Assembly (NCBI GenBank): GCA_027490415.1
Contig: JAIXYD010000068.1
Span: forward strand, 1 to 10,963
Length of the DNA: 10,963 nt
DNA from: Streptomycetaceae bacterium
GTDB lineage: Bacteria > Actinomycetota > Actinomycetes > Nanopelagicales > Nanopelagicaceae
Direction: 5' to 3'
Shown here: piece after piece, positions 1 through 5,749 of the stretch
Position numbering within the stretch: position 1 is the first letter of the stretch
How the letters are laid out: every line of letters starts with the position of its first letter
Translations under genes and position numbers: made by a program
Notes under the pieces: generated by a model
What the model saw: the letters and a program-made list of their open reading frames with translations, nothing else
Told to the model about the DNA's origin: nothing
The model's database searches: none

Positions 1-989
1 CGAACGCCTCGTTACCTGCCTCACCAGGCATTAGCGTGATCTTGCCTGTGCTCAATGAGCAGGCACATCTAGAAGATTCAATTCGCGCAATACTTTCCCA
101 GAATTATCACGGAAAGTTTGAAGTGATTTTGGCACTTGGCCCTTCGCGCGATTCTACGAATGAGATTGCACGCTCCTTAGCTGCGCAAGATTCGCGGGTA
201 ATTCTGGTTGAGAATCCCTCTGGTCGAACCGCCGCAGGACTCAATATTGCTCTCAAGGCTTCGACGCAAGATGTTGTTGTTCGCGTGGATGCTCATGCGG
301 AGATTCCAAATAATTATCTTCAACTTGTTGTGGAAATTCTGATCGAATCCGGCGCAGTCAATGTTGGCGGTGTTATGGGAGCAGAAGGAATTACTTTCTT
401 TGAGACTGCAGTAGCTGCTGCAATGTGTAGTCCGTTTGGCGTAGGAGGCTCTCGTTTTCACATCGGCGGCAAGGCAGGGTATGTAGACACTGTTTATCTC
501 GGTGCATTTATTCGCCAAGCAGTTGTTGATGCTGGCGGATTTGATGAGAGATTTATTCGTGCACAAGATTGGGAACTCAATTACAGACTCAGGCAAAACG
601 GTGGAAAAGTTTATTTTGATCCGAGACTTCACGTGACGTATCGCCCACGTTCAAGTTATCGTGCTTTGGCAAAACAGTATTTTGAATATGGAAGATGGCG
701 TCGTGTAATTGCTCGAAAATACCCTGAGACAATTAACTACCGATATTTAGCACCTCCACTTGCTCTGATTGGCACAGTGCTCTCACTCATTGCAGGAACT
801 ATCTTTGACCCATCTCTCTATCTTCCGGCGGCCACCTACATCACATTTATTGCAATCACCCCACTGTTTATCTCAAAAAATCTGGCTCACTATCCACTCC
901 TCGTGTTTATTCTTCCAACGATGCATTTTTCATGGGGATTTGGCTTCCTTACCTCGTCAAGAAAGCTAGTTCCAGACTCTCTAAGGTAA
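1..989 (+). CDS. ExoA-like family 2 glycosyltransferase, membrane-anchored (5' partial)
   Basis: Transfers a sugar from a nucleotide-activated donor to a growing polysaccharide or lipid-linked acceptor at the cytoplasmic face of the membrane; donor and acceptor cannot be told. Counting from the GTG at 36, the GT-A fold opens with ILPVLNE, the DxD-like metal/nucleotide site is RVDAHAE (D85-H87), the acceptor/base region is QDWELNYRLR (177-186), and YGRWRR (218-223) follows. The SPFGVGGSRFH stretch (132-142) is typical of succinoglycan ExoA-like enzymes. About three hydrophobic segments end the protein (238-257, 261-280, 286-305). The frame stays open from 36 back to the window edge, and the residues just before (SPGIS) continue a normal GT2 N-terminus, so the true start probably lies upstream and GTG 36 is not it. 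It is the first gene of the export cassette, 11 bases before the ABC permease. Family call sure; exact sugar unknown. Confidence 0.88.
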   Translation, partial: NASLPASPGISVILPVLNEQAHLEDSIRAILSQNYHGKFEVILALGPSRDSTNEIARSLAAQDSRVILVENPSGRTAAGLNIALKASTQDVVVRVDAHAEIPNNYLQLVVEILIESGAVNVGGVMGAEGITFFETAVAAAMCSPFGVGGSRFHIGGKAGYVDTVYLGAFIRQAVVDAGGFDERFIRAQDWELNYRLRQNGGKVYFDPRLHVTYRPRSSYRALAKQYFEYGRWRRVIARKYPETINYRYLAPPLALIGTVLSLIAGTIFDPSLYLPAATYITFIAITPLFISKNLAHYPLLVFILPTMHFSWGFGFLTSSRKLVPDSLR

Positions 990-993
990 CCTT
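983..993. repeat. Short palindrome at glycosyltransferase/permease junction
   Basis: AAGGTAACCTT is a perfect 11-base palindrome (five-base arms, single centre) that includes the glycosyltransferase stop codon. Its AAGG could act as a weak ribosome binding site for the permease ATG at 1001, though 14 bases is a long spacing. TAACCT (987-992) also fits the TANNNT -10 form 8 bases before the same ATG. Function is uncertain. Confidence 0.3.
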
Positions 994-1000
994 CACTCAT

Positions 1001-1828
1001 ATGAGTACTCCTGTGACTGTATATGAGCCATTTCGCGCTGGGTTGCCCCCAATGCGTCAATACTTGCGCTCACTGTGGTCACGCCGCCATTTCATCGCCG
1101 AGTTCTCACGCTCTGAACTGCGTGAGCAGAATTATGGATCGGTCTTCGGGCAGCTCTGGCTGGTACTTAATCCACTCTTGCTTTCGGGCGTCTATTTCCT
1201 TCTGATTTACATCATTGGTGGAGATAGTGATGCGAATAGATATGTTCATCTCACTTCTAGTCTCTTTTTCTTCTACCTCATTGCAAATAGCTTGACCGGG
1301 GGAGTGAAGTCGATTACTTCAGGCCAGCGCCTGATTATGAATACTGCCTTTCCACGCATCATGCTGCCGATTTCTGCTTCGGTGATTGCAATTTTCAAAT
1401 TCATCCCGACACTTGTTGTCTTCTTTGCAATTCGCACAATTGTTGGAGCTCCGTTTTCCTGGCAGATGCTCTGGGCTATTCCCATCTTTCTCCTGGGTGT
1501 CTTTATGGGACTTGGAATGGCGATAGCTATTTCATGTACCAATGTGTATTTCAGAGATATAGCAAGTTTGCTTCCATATATCACCCGCAGTCTGATCTAC
1601 CTTTCGCCGATACTTTATGAAGCATCTTCACTTTCCGAGAAAATGCGTGTTCTTGAGATCGCGAATCCAATTTTCTATCTCCTCGATGCATGGTCACAAG
1701 TAATGGTTTATGCCCAAGCTCCAAGCTCTTCTTCAATCCTCATCAGTTTGGCCTGGGCGTTAGTAATTTTTGTCGTGGGCACATACTTTTTCTTAACGAG
1801 GGAGCGTGATTTCGCTGTCCGTCTCTAG
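1001..1828 (+). CDS. ABC-2 type polysaccharide/teichoic acid export permease (TagG/Wzm family)
   Basis: Membrane half of an ABC exporter that moves a lipid-linked glycopolymer from the cytoplasm to the outer face of the membrane. The 275-residue protein has about six hydrophobic segments (52-73, 83-98, 118-146, 152-177, 188-207, 245-265). It shows family hallmarks: an amphipathic N-terminus leading to LWLVLNPLLLSGVYF, the YFRDIASLLPY stretch (183-193), YLSPILYE (200-207) and NPIFYLLDAW (222-231). An in-frame GTG at 932 would add 23 residues and overlap the glycosyltransferase by 58 bases; ATG 1001 is preferred because STPVTVYEPF is a normal soluble head and the gap to the upstream stop is small. 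The ATPase gene overlaps its 3' end, the expected partner arrangement. The substrate could be a teichoic-acid-like polymer, arabinogalactan/galactan or an O-antigen-like glycan; the sequence does not decide. Confidence 0.9.
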   Translation: MSTPVTVYEPFRAGLPPMRQYLRSLWSRRHFIAEFSRSELREQNYGSVFGQLWLVLNPLLLSGVYFLLIYIIGGDSDANRYVHLTSSLFFFYLIANSLTGGVKSITSGQRLIMNTAFPRIMLPISASVIAIFKFIPTLVVFFAIRTIVGAPFSWQMLWAIPIFLLGVFMGLGMAIAISCTNVYFRDIASLLPYITRSLIYLSPILYEASSLSEKMRVLEIANPIFYLLDAWSQVMVYAQAPSSSSILISLAWALVIFVVGTYFFLTRERDFAVRL

Positions 1829-2609
1829 CTCTCATCCGCGTAATAGCATCGCAGTCTCCGTTCAATCGGTTGGACTGACATACACAACTTCTGTTGATAA
1901 AAAGCCAACCCTGAAAGCGCGAGTGAAGCGCTTTGGCAGAAGCGGGAAATTCTCACGCACTGTCAATGCCCTCAATGATGTAACTATCGATGTGCACTAC
2001 GGGACAGTGCTAGGAATCATTGGTTCAAATGGTGCAGGTAAATCATCCTTGATGAGAGTTATTTCCGGAATCATTCCACCTTCACAAGGACGCGTCGAAG
2101 TTTATGGATCTGTAAGCACTCTGCTCGCTCTTGGAGTTGGATTTAACGCTTCTCTTACAGGTCGCGAGAACGTCTATCTTGGCGGTCTTGCCGCTGGTAT
2201 GACGCGAGCTGAGATCGATAGTCAATTTGAAGAGATTGCTGAGTTTTCTGAGTTGGGTGAGGCGATCGATTCGCCTATGCGCACTTATTCCTCAGGCATG
2301 TATGCCCGGTTGGCATTTTCGGTGGCAGCAACAGTGAAGCCAGATATCTTGATTATTGATGAAGCCCTAAGTACAGGAGATGCGCGATTCAAGGAAAAGA
2401 GCCTGAACCGCATTAAAGAACTTCGCACCGAGGATCGGGCATTGATTTTGGTGAGCCACGCGCTAGCCACTATTGAAGATATTTGTAATGAAGTCATCTG
2501 GCTAGATAAAGGAAAGATGATGACTCGCGGAAATCCTGCAGAGGTAATCGCTGCATATCGCGAGTATATGCACGTACGAAAGAGCGCATCTTCCGATGAG
2601 GACGTCTAA
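1806..2609 (+). CDS. ABC exporter ATPase for surface glycopolymer (TagH/Wzt family)
   Basis: Nucleotide-binding half of the glycopolymer exporter; hydrolyses ATP at the inner membrane face. The 267-residue protein has Walker A GSNGAGKSS (73-81), the TagH/Wzt-type segment GVGFNASLTGRENVYLG (110-126), signature YSSGM (161-165), Walker B ILIIDE (181-186) and the H-loop SH (217-218). It stops soon after the nucleotide-binding domain, so it lacks the C-terminal carbohydrate-binding domain found in some Wzt proteins and resembles short TagH or RfbE-type ATPases; export would then not depend on recognising a terminal cap through this subunit. Start is GTG 1806, which overlaps the permease end by 23 bases and sits just after GAGGGAG (1798-1804); no other plausible start precedes the domain. 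Translational coupling with the permease is likely. Confidence 0.92.
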   Translation: MISLSVSSSHPRNSIAVSVQSVGLTYTTSVDKKPTLKARVKRFGRSGKFSRTVNALNDVTIDVHYGTVLGIIGSNGAGKSSLMRVISGIIPPSQGRVEVYGSVSTLLALGVGFNASLTGRENVYLGGLAAGMTRAEIDSQFEEIAEFSELGEAIDSPMRTYSSGMYARLAFSVAATVKPDILIIDEALSTGDARFKEKSLNRIKELRTEDRALILVSHALATIEDICNEVIWLDKGKMMTRGNPAEVIAAYREYMHVRKSASSDEDV

Positions 2610-3783
2610 GAATTTTCTAGCACTCTTGATTGCTGCACTCATTTCCAGTGCAGCCCCTGCACAAGCCATTGAGATCCCACAAACATTTGAATTCACTGGC
2701 AGTGGTTATGGTCATGGCGTTGGTATGAGTCAGATCGGTGCGAGGTCACGAGCTTTGAGTGGTGAAAGCGCTACTGCAATACTTAATTATTACTACAAAG
2801 ATGTACAGGTTGTTCCATTTGTTGATACACACACAATCCGAGTAAACATTGCACATAAGGTCAAGTCTGTTGCATTTACTACACATACTCCAGGGGCTCG
2901 GATTGATGTCTATGAAGGTGAAGTTGGAAACTTAACGCAACCAATACCATTTACATCATTTGCAACTAAACAGAGGGCGACATTCACAGTTGCGAGTCTT
3001 TCCAAAGTTAAAGTACTCACGTTGCGCTGGGTGGGAGAGAATCCCATCATCACTATGACTCATGGTTCTGTCGCTACAAAGTATAAGTATGGCTTCATCA
3101 CCATCAAAGTCGTGAGAGGTGCTCTAGAAGTAACAAATACGCTCTCACTGAGAGATGAATATCTATGGGGAATAAGTGAAGTTCCCTCTAGTTGGCCAGC
3201 TGCAATTCTTGAAGCACAAGCGATCGCCTCACGCAGCTTTGCTCTCTCGAAGTTAGGTGTCATTCGGCCGAATTGCGACTGCCAAGTCTTCTCGCATATT
3301 TCAGATCAGAACTTTGTTGGATACTCCAAAGAGAGTGAGCCCCGATTTGGGCGACTATGGAAAGACGCTGTGTCTCGCACCATCATCGACACTACGACAA
3401 GTCTTGTTGTGATCAGTAATGGCAAACCTGCTCAGACGTATTTCTTCTCTTCATCGGGTGGGGCCACACAGACATCCTTTGATGCTTGGGGAGGTGCGAC
3501 TGCTTACACTCAATCCGTTCCTGATACTGCCAGCGTTGATGTAAAACTCAACCCAAGGTTTGCGTCGTGGAAGGCTTCATCAACACAGGAACTTGTTGCA
3601 AAGGCATTTCTCTTGCCGAATGTTGTTTCACTTGAAATTCTTTCGCGCAATCAAGCAGGTGCAGTGACCTTTATCGCTGGAACATCATCAGATGGAGTTA
3701 CTAAGAAAATACGTGGCGATACCTTCAGAAGCAGAGCGAAACTACCCTCACCGTGGTTCTCTTTAGTTAGCGTGGAGAATTGA
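2596..3783 (+). CDS. Secreted SpoIID/LytB-domain protein, putative peptidoglycan-acting
   Basis: The 395-residue protein has a signal peptide (basic RTSK, hydrophobic 7-19, probable cleavage after AQA at 22-24), so it is exported or surface-held. Right after the signal comes GSGYGHGVGMSQIGA (35-49), a hallmark of SpoIID/LytB proteins that in the sporulation protein lies near the C-terminus. The main SpoIID/LytB core follows at about 170-300: EYLWGISEVPSSWP (188-201), EAQAIASRSFAL (206-217), paired cysteines CDC (227-229), and TYFFSSSGGATQTS (281-294). SpoIID is a lytic transglycosylase acting on stem-free glycan strands; E195 is a plausible catalytic acid here, but that is inference. The gene overlaps the ATPase gene by 14 bases, so wall processing is probably coupled to glycopolymer export. 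The organism need not sporulate; such proteins are common in non-sporulating Actinobacteria. Its end overlaps dapD on the other strand. Confidence 0.85.
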   Translation: MRTSKNFLALLIAALISSAAPAQAIEIPQTFEFTGSGYGHGVGMSQIGARSRALSGESATAILNYYYKDVQVVPFVDTHTIRVNIAHKVKSVAFTTHTPGARIDVYEGEVGNLTQPIPFTSFATKQRATFTVASLSKVKVLTLRWVGENPIITMTHGSVATKYKYGFITIKVVRGALEVTNTLSLRDEYLWGISEVPSSWPAAILEAQAIASRSFALSKLGVIRPNCDCQVFSHISDQNFVGYSKESEPRFGRLWKDAVSRTIIDTTTSLVVISNGKPAQTYFFSSSGGATQTSFDAWGGATAYTQSVPDTASVDVKLNPRFASWKASSTQELVAKAFLLPNVVSLEILSRNQAGAVTFIAGTSSDGVTKKIRGDTFRSRAKLPSPWFSLVSVEN

Positions 3784-4689
3784 GTTAAGTCCGCCCCACG
3801 AACCTTCTCGCACAACAACTTCTAGGCAACCATCGAGGGAGTTTCTTCTAAAGAGTACATTTGAAGCTCCACTGAGAGTCCCAGCTTTAACAATTTCTCC
3901 ATCAGGCAGACGCACCTTAGCTGCTGCTGTGATGTAGGTACCTGCCTCGATGACGCAGTTATCTCCCAGAGAAATTCCAAGTCCTGAATTTGCACCCAAC
4001 AAACATTTCTTTCCGACAGAAATGACTTGTTTTCCGCCACCACTCAAAGTTCCCATAATCGATGCGCCGCCACCAACATCGCTGCCATCGTCGACAACTA
4101 CGCCTGCAGAAATTCGCCCCTCAACCATTGATGTTCCAAGAGTTCCGGCGTTGAAGTTAACAAAACCTTCGTGCATCACGGTCGTGCCTGATGCTAGATG
4201 TGCTCCGAGTCGCACTCGATCAGCATCTGCAATGCGCACACCTGATGGAATCACGTAATCGACCATTCGTGGAAATTTATCTACGCTAAAAATAGTCACA
4301 TGGCCATCTCGAGCACGTAGACCAGCACGTACTTCTTCAAAACCTTCAATTGCGCATGGGCCAGCTGAAGTCCAAACAACATTTGCAAGCAGTCCGAATA
4401 TTCCATCGAGTGAGAGACCGTGTGGCTTGATCAATCGATGGGAAAGCAAGTGCAGTCGTAGGTATGCATCTATGGCATCTGCTGGTGGTTGGGTTATATC
4501 TATTTCTCGCGAAACAACTTCACGTCTAACTTTTCGAATATCATCGCTGCCAACTGCATCAAGTAGTGATTGTGCAGGTGTTCCGGTGAGTCCACCTAAA
4601 GCAGGCGCTGGAAACCAGACATCGAGAACGGTAGATCCCGAAAGTGTCGCAATTCCATGGCCGTAGGCGATAGTTGTTTGAGAAGACAT
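3763..4689 (-). CDS. dapD: 2,3,4,5-tetrahydropyridine-2,6-dicarboxylate N-succinyltransferase
   Basis: Transfers succinyl from succinyl-CoA to tetrahydrodipicolinate in the succinylase branch of diaminopimelate/lysine synthesis; a cytosolic trimer that feeds peptidoglycan cross-linking. The 308-residue protein closely matches the actinobacterial form: N-terminal domain, then a left-handed beta-helix of hexapeptide repeats from about 150 (RIADADRVRLGAHLASGTTV), the highly conserved MHEGFVNFNAGTLGTSMVEG (172-191) and GGGASIMGTLSGGG (207-220). E190 in MVEG corresponds to the catalytic acid of the M. tuberculosis enzyme. The C-terminus ends LHAN as in that enzyme. A start at 4695 would add two residues (ML); I chose ATG 4689 because TATTGT lies six bases upstream, fitting a leaderless transcript, and no Shine-Dalgarno is visible. 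dapE, the usual neighbour, is not in the window. Its 3' end overlaps the SpoIID gene by 21 bases. Confidence 0.96.
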   Translation of the reverse strand: MSSQTTIAYGHGIATLSGSTVLDVWFPAPALGGLTGTPAQSLLDAVGSDDIRKVRREVVSREIDITQPPADAIDAYLRLHLLSHRLIKPHGLSLDGIFGLLANVVWTSAGPCAIEGFEEVRAGLRARDGHVTIFSVDKFPRMVDYVIPSGVRIADADRVRLGAHLASGTTVMHEGFVNFNAGTLGTSMVEGRISAGVVVDDGSDVGGGASIMGTLSGGGKQVISVGKKCLLGANSGLGISLGDNCVIEAGTYITAAAKVRLPDGEIVKAGTLSGASNVLFRRNSLDGCLEVVVREGSWGGLNSILHAN

Positions 4690-4695
4690 GAGCAT

Positions 4696-4701
4696 ACAAT
4701 A
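4696..4701 (-). promoter_or_regulatory. Probable leaderless promoter -10 box for dapD
   Basis: On the minus strand TATTGT is followed by six bases and then ATG at 4689, fitting the actinobacterial TANNNT -10 with transcription starting at the start codon. No -35 match is seen at 17 bases, and no Shine-Dalgarno is present. It faces the SRPBCC promoter, with only five bases between the two hexamers. Confidence 0.5.
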
Positions 4702-4706
4702 TCGCT

Positions 4707-4712
4707 TATCCT
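4707..4712 (+). promoter_or_regulatory. Probable leaderless promoter -10 box for SRPBCC gene
   Basis: TATCCT is followed by seven bases (TATTTTC) and then ATG 4720, the spacing expected when transcription starts at the A of the start codon. No ribosome binding site lies upstream. This supports the start at 4720 over an in-frame upstream ATG at 4657, which would run back through the dapD promoter and into dapD. Confidence 0.5.
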
Positions 4713-4719
4713 TATTTTC

Positions 4720-5184
4720 ATGGCTAGCTCACCAAAGAACACACTCGCTATACGCGTGCATTGCGATGCTTCGAGAGAGAAAGTGTGGGCACGGATCGCC
4801 GACTGGAGTAGTCAGGGTGAATGGATGCTTGCTACCCGAGTCTGGGTTACATCTGAAATTTCTGAAGGAGTCGGGACTTCAATCGCAGCATTTACTGGTC
4901 CCGCTCACCGGATTTATCCATCACTTTCATTTCTTGGACTGCTTGACACCATGACAGTTACTGCATGGGAGCCACCTACGCGATGCGATGTAATCCATAC
5001 TGGAAAAATATTAAAGGGCACAGGTTCATTCCAACTCGAATCTACTGGACCGCACTCAACCACTTTTTATTGGAGCGAGACCATTGATATTCACCGTGCA
5101 CTATTTATCCTCGGAGCACCTTTCATCTGGCTTGGTGTTCGTATCTCCCTCGCACGTTTTGCTCGTCAATGTAAGAACCTTTAA
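4720..5184 (+). CDS. SRPBCC (START/polyketide cyclase-like) domain protein
   Basis: A 154-residue single-domain protein of the SRPBCC fold, a helix-grip cavity that binds a hydrophobic ligand. Seen are the opening strand TLAIRVHCDASREKVWARIAD (8-28), the WSSQGEWM stretch (29-36) at the cavity mouth, middle strands including TVTAWEPPTRCDVIHTG, then GTGSFQLESTG and the C-terminal long helix (about 129-152) rich in hydrophobic residues. Such proteins are often annotated polyketide cyclase/dehydratase, but no catalytic residue identifies a reaction, so ligand and role are unknown. It is divergent from dapD with 30 bases between start codons, so the two may share regulation. It occupies the place where dapE is usually found beside dapD in Actinobacteria. 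Start chosen on the leaderless -10 and on domain fit. Confidence 0.8.
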   Translation: MASSPKNTLAIRVHCDASREKVWARIADWSSQGEWMLATRVWVTSEISEGVGTSIAAFTGPAHRIYPSLSFLGLLDTMTVTAWEPPTRCDVIHTGKILKGTGSFQLESTGPHSTTFYWSETIDIHRALFILGAPFIWLGVRISLARFARQCKNL

Positions 5185-5236
5185 GAATTAGCAGTCTTCG
5201 ATGGTCATAAGTCAGCCAGGAGATATTGAGAACGGG

Positions 5237-5242
5237 TAACCT
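5237..5242 (+). promoter_or_regulatory. Probable leaderless promoter -10 box for sigma region 4-like gene
   Basis: TAACCT is followed by six bases (CGTCCT) and then ATG 5249. The spacing matches the other leaderless-type starts here, and there is no Shine-Dalgarno. No clear -35 hexamer is visible. Confidence 0.5.
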
Positions 5243-5248
5243 CGTCCT

Positions 5249-5440
5249 ATGGCAGCGCCGAAAACCTTGGCCGAAGTGCTTGAAGCACTTCCGGAGGAAG
5301 AGCGCATCATTTTGACCTTGTCCTATCTTCGAGGCATGACTGCTGGGCAGATTGCATCCCTGCTACACGTGCCCGAAAAGTCTGTTGAGGCGGTTATTGC
5401 CTCAGGTAAGGCGCGTTTGACTGCAGAGCTAGGCCTATAG
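5249..5440 (+). CDS. Stand-alone sigma-70 region 4-like helix-turn-helix protein
   Basis: A 63-residue protein that is almost entirely a sigma-70 region 4 (type 2) domain: LPEEERIILTLSYLRGMT (14-31), the helix-turn-helix AGQIASLLHVPEKSVEAV (32-49) and closing helix IASGKARLTAEL. In sigma factors this domain contacts the -35 element and the beta flap of RNA polymerase. Regions 2 and 3 are absent, and the 64 bases upstream hold no remnant of region 2, so it cannot melt promoters as a normal sigma factor. It may act as a small DNA-binding regulator, a polymerase-binding modulator, or a partner that supplies region 4 in trans. The intact frame and promoter-like start argue against a pseudogene. 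A 19-bp palindrome lies within codons 9-15. No function is established from sequence alone. Confidence 0.8.
   Translation: MAAPKTLAEVLEALPEEERIILTLSYLRGMTAGQIASLLHVPEKSVEAVIASGKARLTAELGL
5273..5291. repeat. Perfect 19-bp palindrome inside the sigma region 4-like gene
   Basis: GAAGTGCTTGAAGCACTTC has two nine-base arms, perfectly complementary, around a single G. It lies 25-43 bases into the predicted leaderless transcript and encodes part of EVLEALP. The right arm AAGCACTTC recurs exactly at 5499-5507. It could be an operator for autoregulation, or a by-product of codon choice. Confidence 0.5.
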
Positions 5441-5490
5441 CCCGCTTTCGATTTCATGTATCGGCCCTGAGTGCGAGATACTTACGCCCT

Positions 5491-5516
5491 TACTTTCTAA
5501 GCACTTCGCGGAAAGT
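5491..5516 (+). promoter_or_regulatory. Upstream region of DUF3117 gene: candidate -10, half-site and stem-loop
   Basis: TACTTT (5491-5496) fits a TANNNT -10 and would place the transcript start near 5503, giving a leader of about 37 bases. AAGCACTTC (5499-5507), identical to a half of the palindrome at 5273-5291, would then overlap the start site. The same stretch can fold if transcribed from further upstream: ACTTTC (5492-5497) pairs with GAAAGT (5511-5516), with an inner GC/GC step. GATACT (5477-5482) is another possible -10. Confidence 0.35.
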
Positions 5517-5525
5517 CCACGCTTC

Positions 5526-5532
5526 AAAGGAG
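5526..5532 (+). promoter_or_regulatory. Strong Shine-Dalgarno for DUF3117 gene
   Basis: AAAGGAG lies seven bases before ATG 5540. It is the clearest ribosome binding site in the window and fixes the start, in contrast to the leaderless-type starts of the neighbouring genes. Confidence 0.8.
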
Positions 5533-5539
5533 TCTCATC

Positions 5540-5719
5540 ATGGCAGCTATGAAACCTCGCACTGGTGACGGACCTATGGAAGTTACAAAAGAGGCACGTT
5601 CACTTGTGATGCGTATTCCTCTTGAGGGTGGAGGCCGCCTAGTTGTCGAACTCAACCCTACAGAGGCAAATAATCTCAGCGCCGCCCTCGAGGCAGCTGT
5701 CGCTCTCATTAAGAAGTAA
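5540..5719 (+). CDS. DUF3117 family small protein
   Basis: A 59-residue protein matching the actinobacterial DUF3117 family (M. tuberculosis Rv1211 type): MAAMKPRTGDGPMEVTKEAR, then VMRIPLEGGGRLVVELNPTEA, ending in a short helix LSAALEAAVALIKK. The N-terminal MKPRTGDGP and the PLEGGGRLVVEL core are the family signatures. It is small, soluble, has no signal peptide and no known catalytic motif. The function is unknown to me; strong conservation across Actinobacteria implies a core role. A strong Shine-Dalgarno precedes it, which suggests high expression. It sits between the sigma region 4-like gene and pepA, in the same relative place between dapD and the methyltransferase/htrA block as in mycobacteria. 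Confidence 0.93.
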   Translation: MAAMKPRTGDGPMEVTKEARSLVMRIPLEGGGRLVVELNPTEANNLSAALEAAVALIKK

Positions 5720-5727
5720 TTTTTCCA

Positions 5728-5747
5728 GAAGATAGAGTTCTAGCTTC
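5728..5747. promoter_or_regulatory. Imperfect 20-bp palindrome just upstream of leucyl aminopeptidase
   Basis: Eight of nine arm positions pair (GAAG.TAGA / TCTA.CTTC) around a central GT. It fills most of the 30-base gap between DUF3117 and the aminopeptidase and ends two bases before ATG 5750. It contains two TANNNT hexamers (TAGAGT 5733-5738, TAGCTT 5741-5746); the second lies six bases before a GTG at 5753. No T run follows, so it looks more like an operator/promoter than a terminator. Confidence 0.4.
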
Positions 5748-5749
5748 CA

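Noticed and set aside
177..632. Long minus-strand reading frame opposite the glycosyltransferase
   Set aside because: It lies wholly antisense to a well-recognised GT2 gene, has no recognisable domain and has a low-complexity, Cys/Asn/Ser-rich composition typical of a shadow frame.
932..1000. Earlier GTG start for the permease
   Set aside because: It would overlap the glycosyltransferase by 58 bases and add a tail unlike the family; ATG 1001 fits better.
3950..4258. Plus-strand frame opposite dapD
   Set aside because: It is proline/threonine-rich and antisense to the most conserved part of DapD, so it is a by-product of that coding sequence.
5249..5440. Sigma region 4-like gene as a pseudogene fragment of a full sigma factor
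   Set aside because: No region 2-like coding is seen upstream, the frame is intact, the domain is complete and a promoter-like start precedes it; this cannot be fully excluded without relatives.
5524..5709. Minus-strand reading frame opposite the DUF3117 gene
   Set aside because: The plus-strand DUF3117 protein is recognised over its full length with a strong ribosome binding site; the opposite frame is Arg/Ala/Ser-rich and unlike any family I know.
5728..5747. Intrinsic terminator after DUF3117
   Set aside because: The palindrome's T run lies before it, not after, on the plus strand, and no U-tract follows on either strand.
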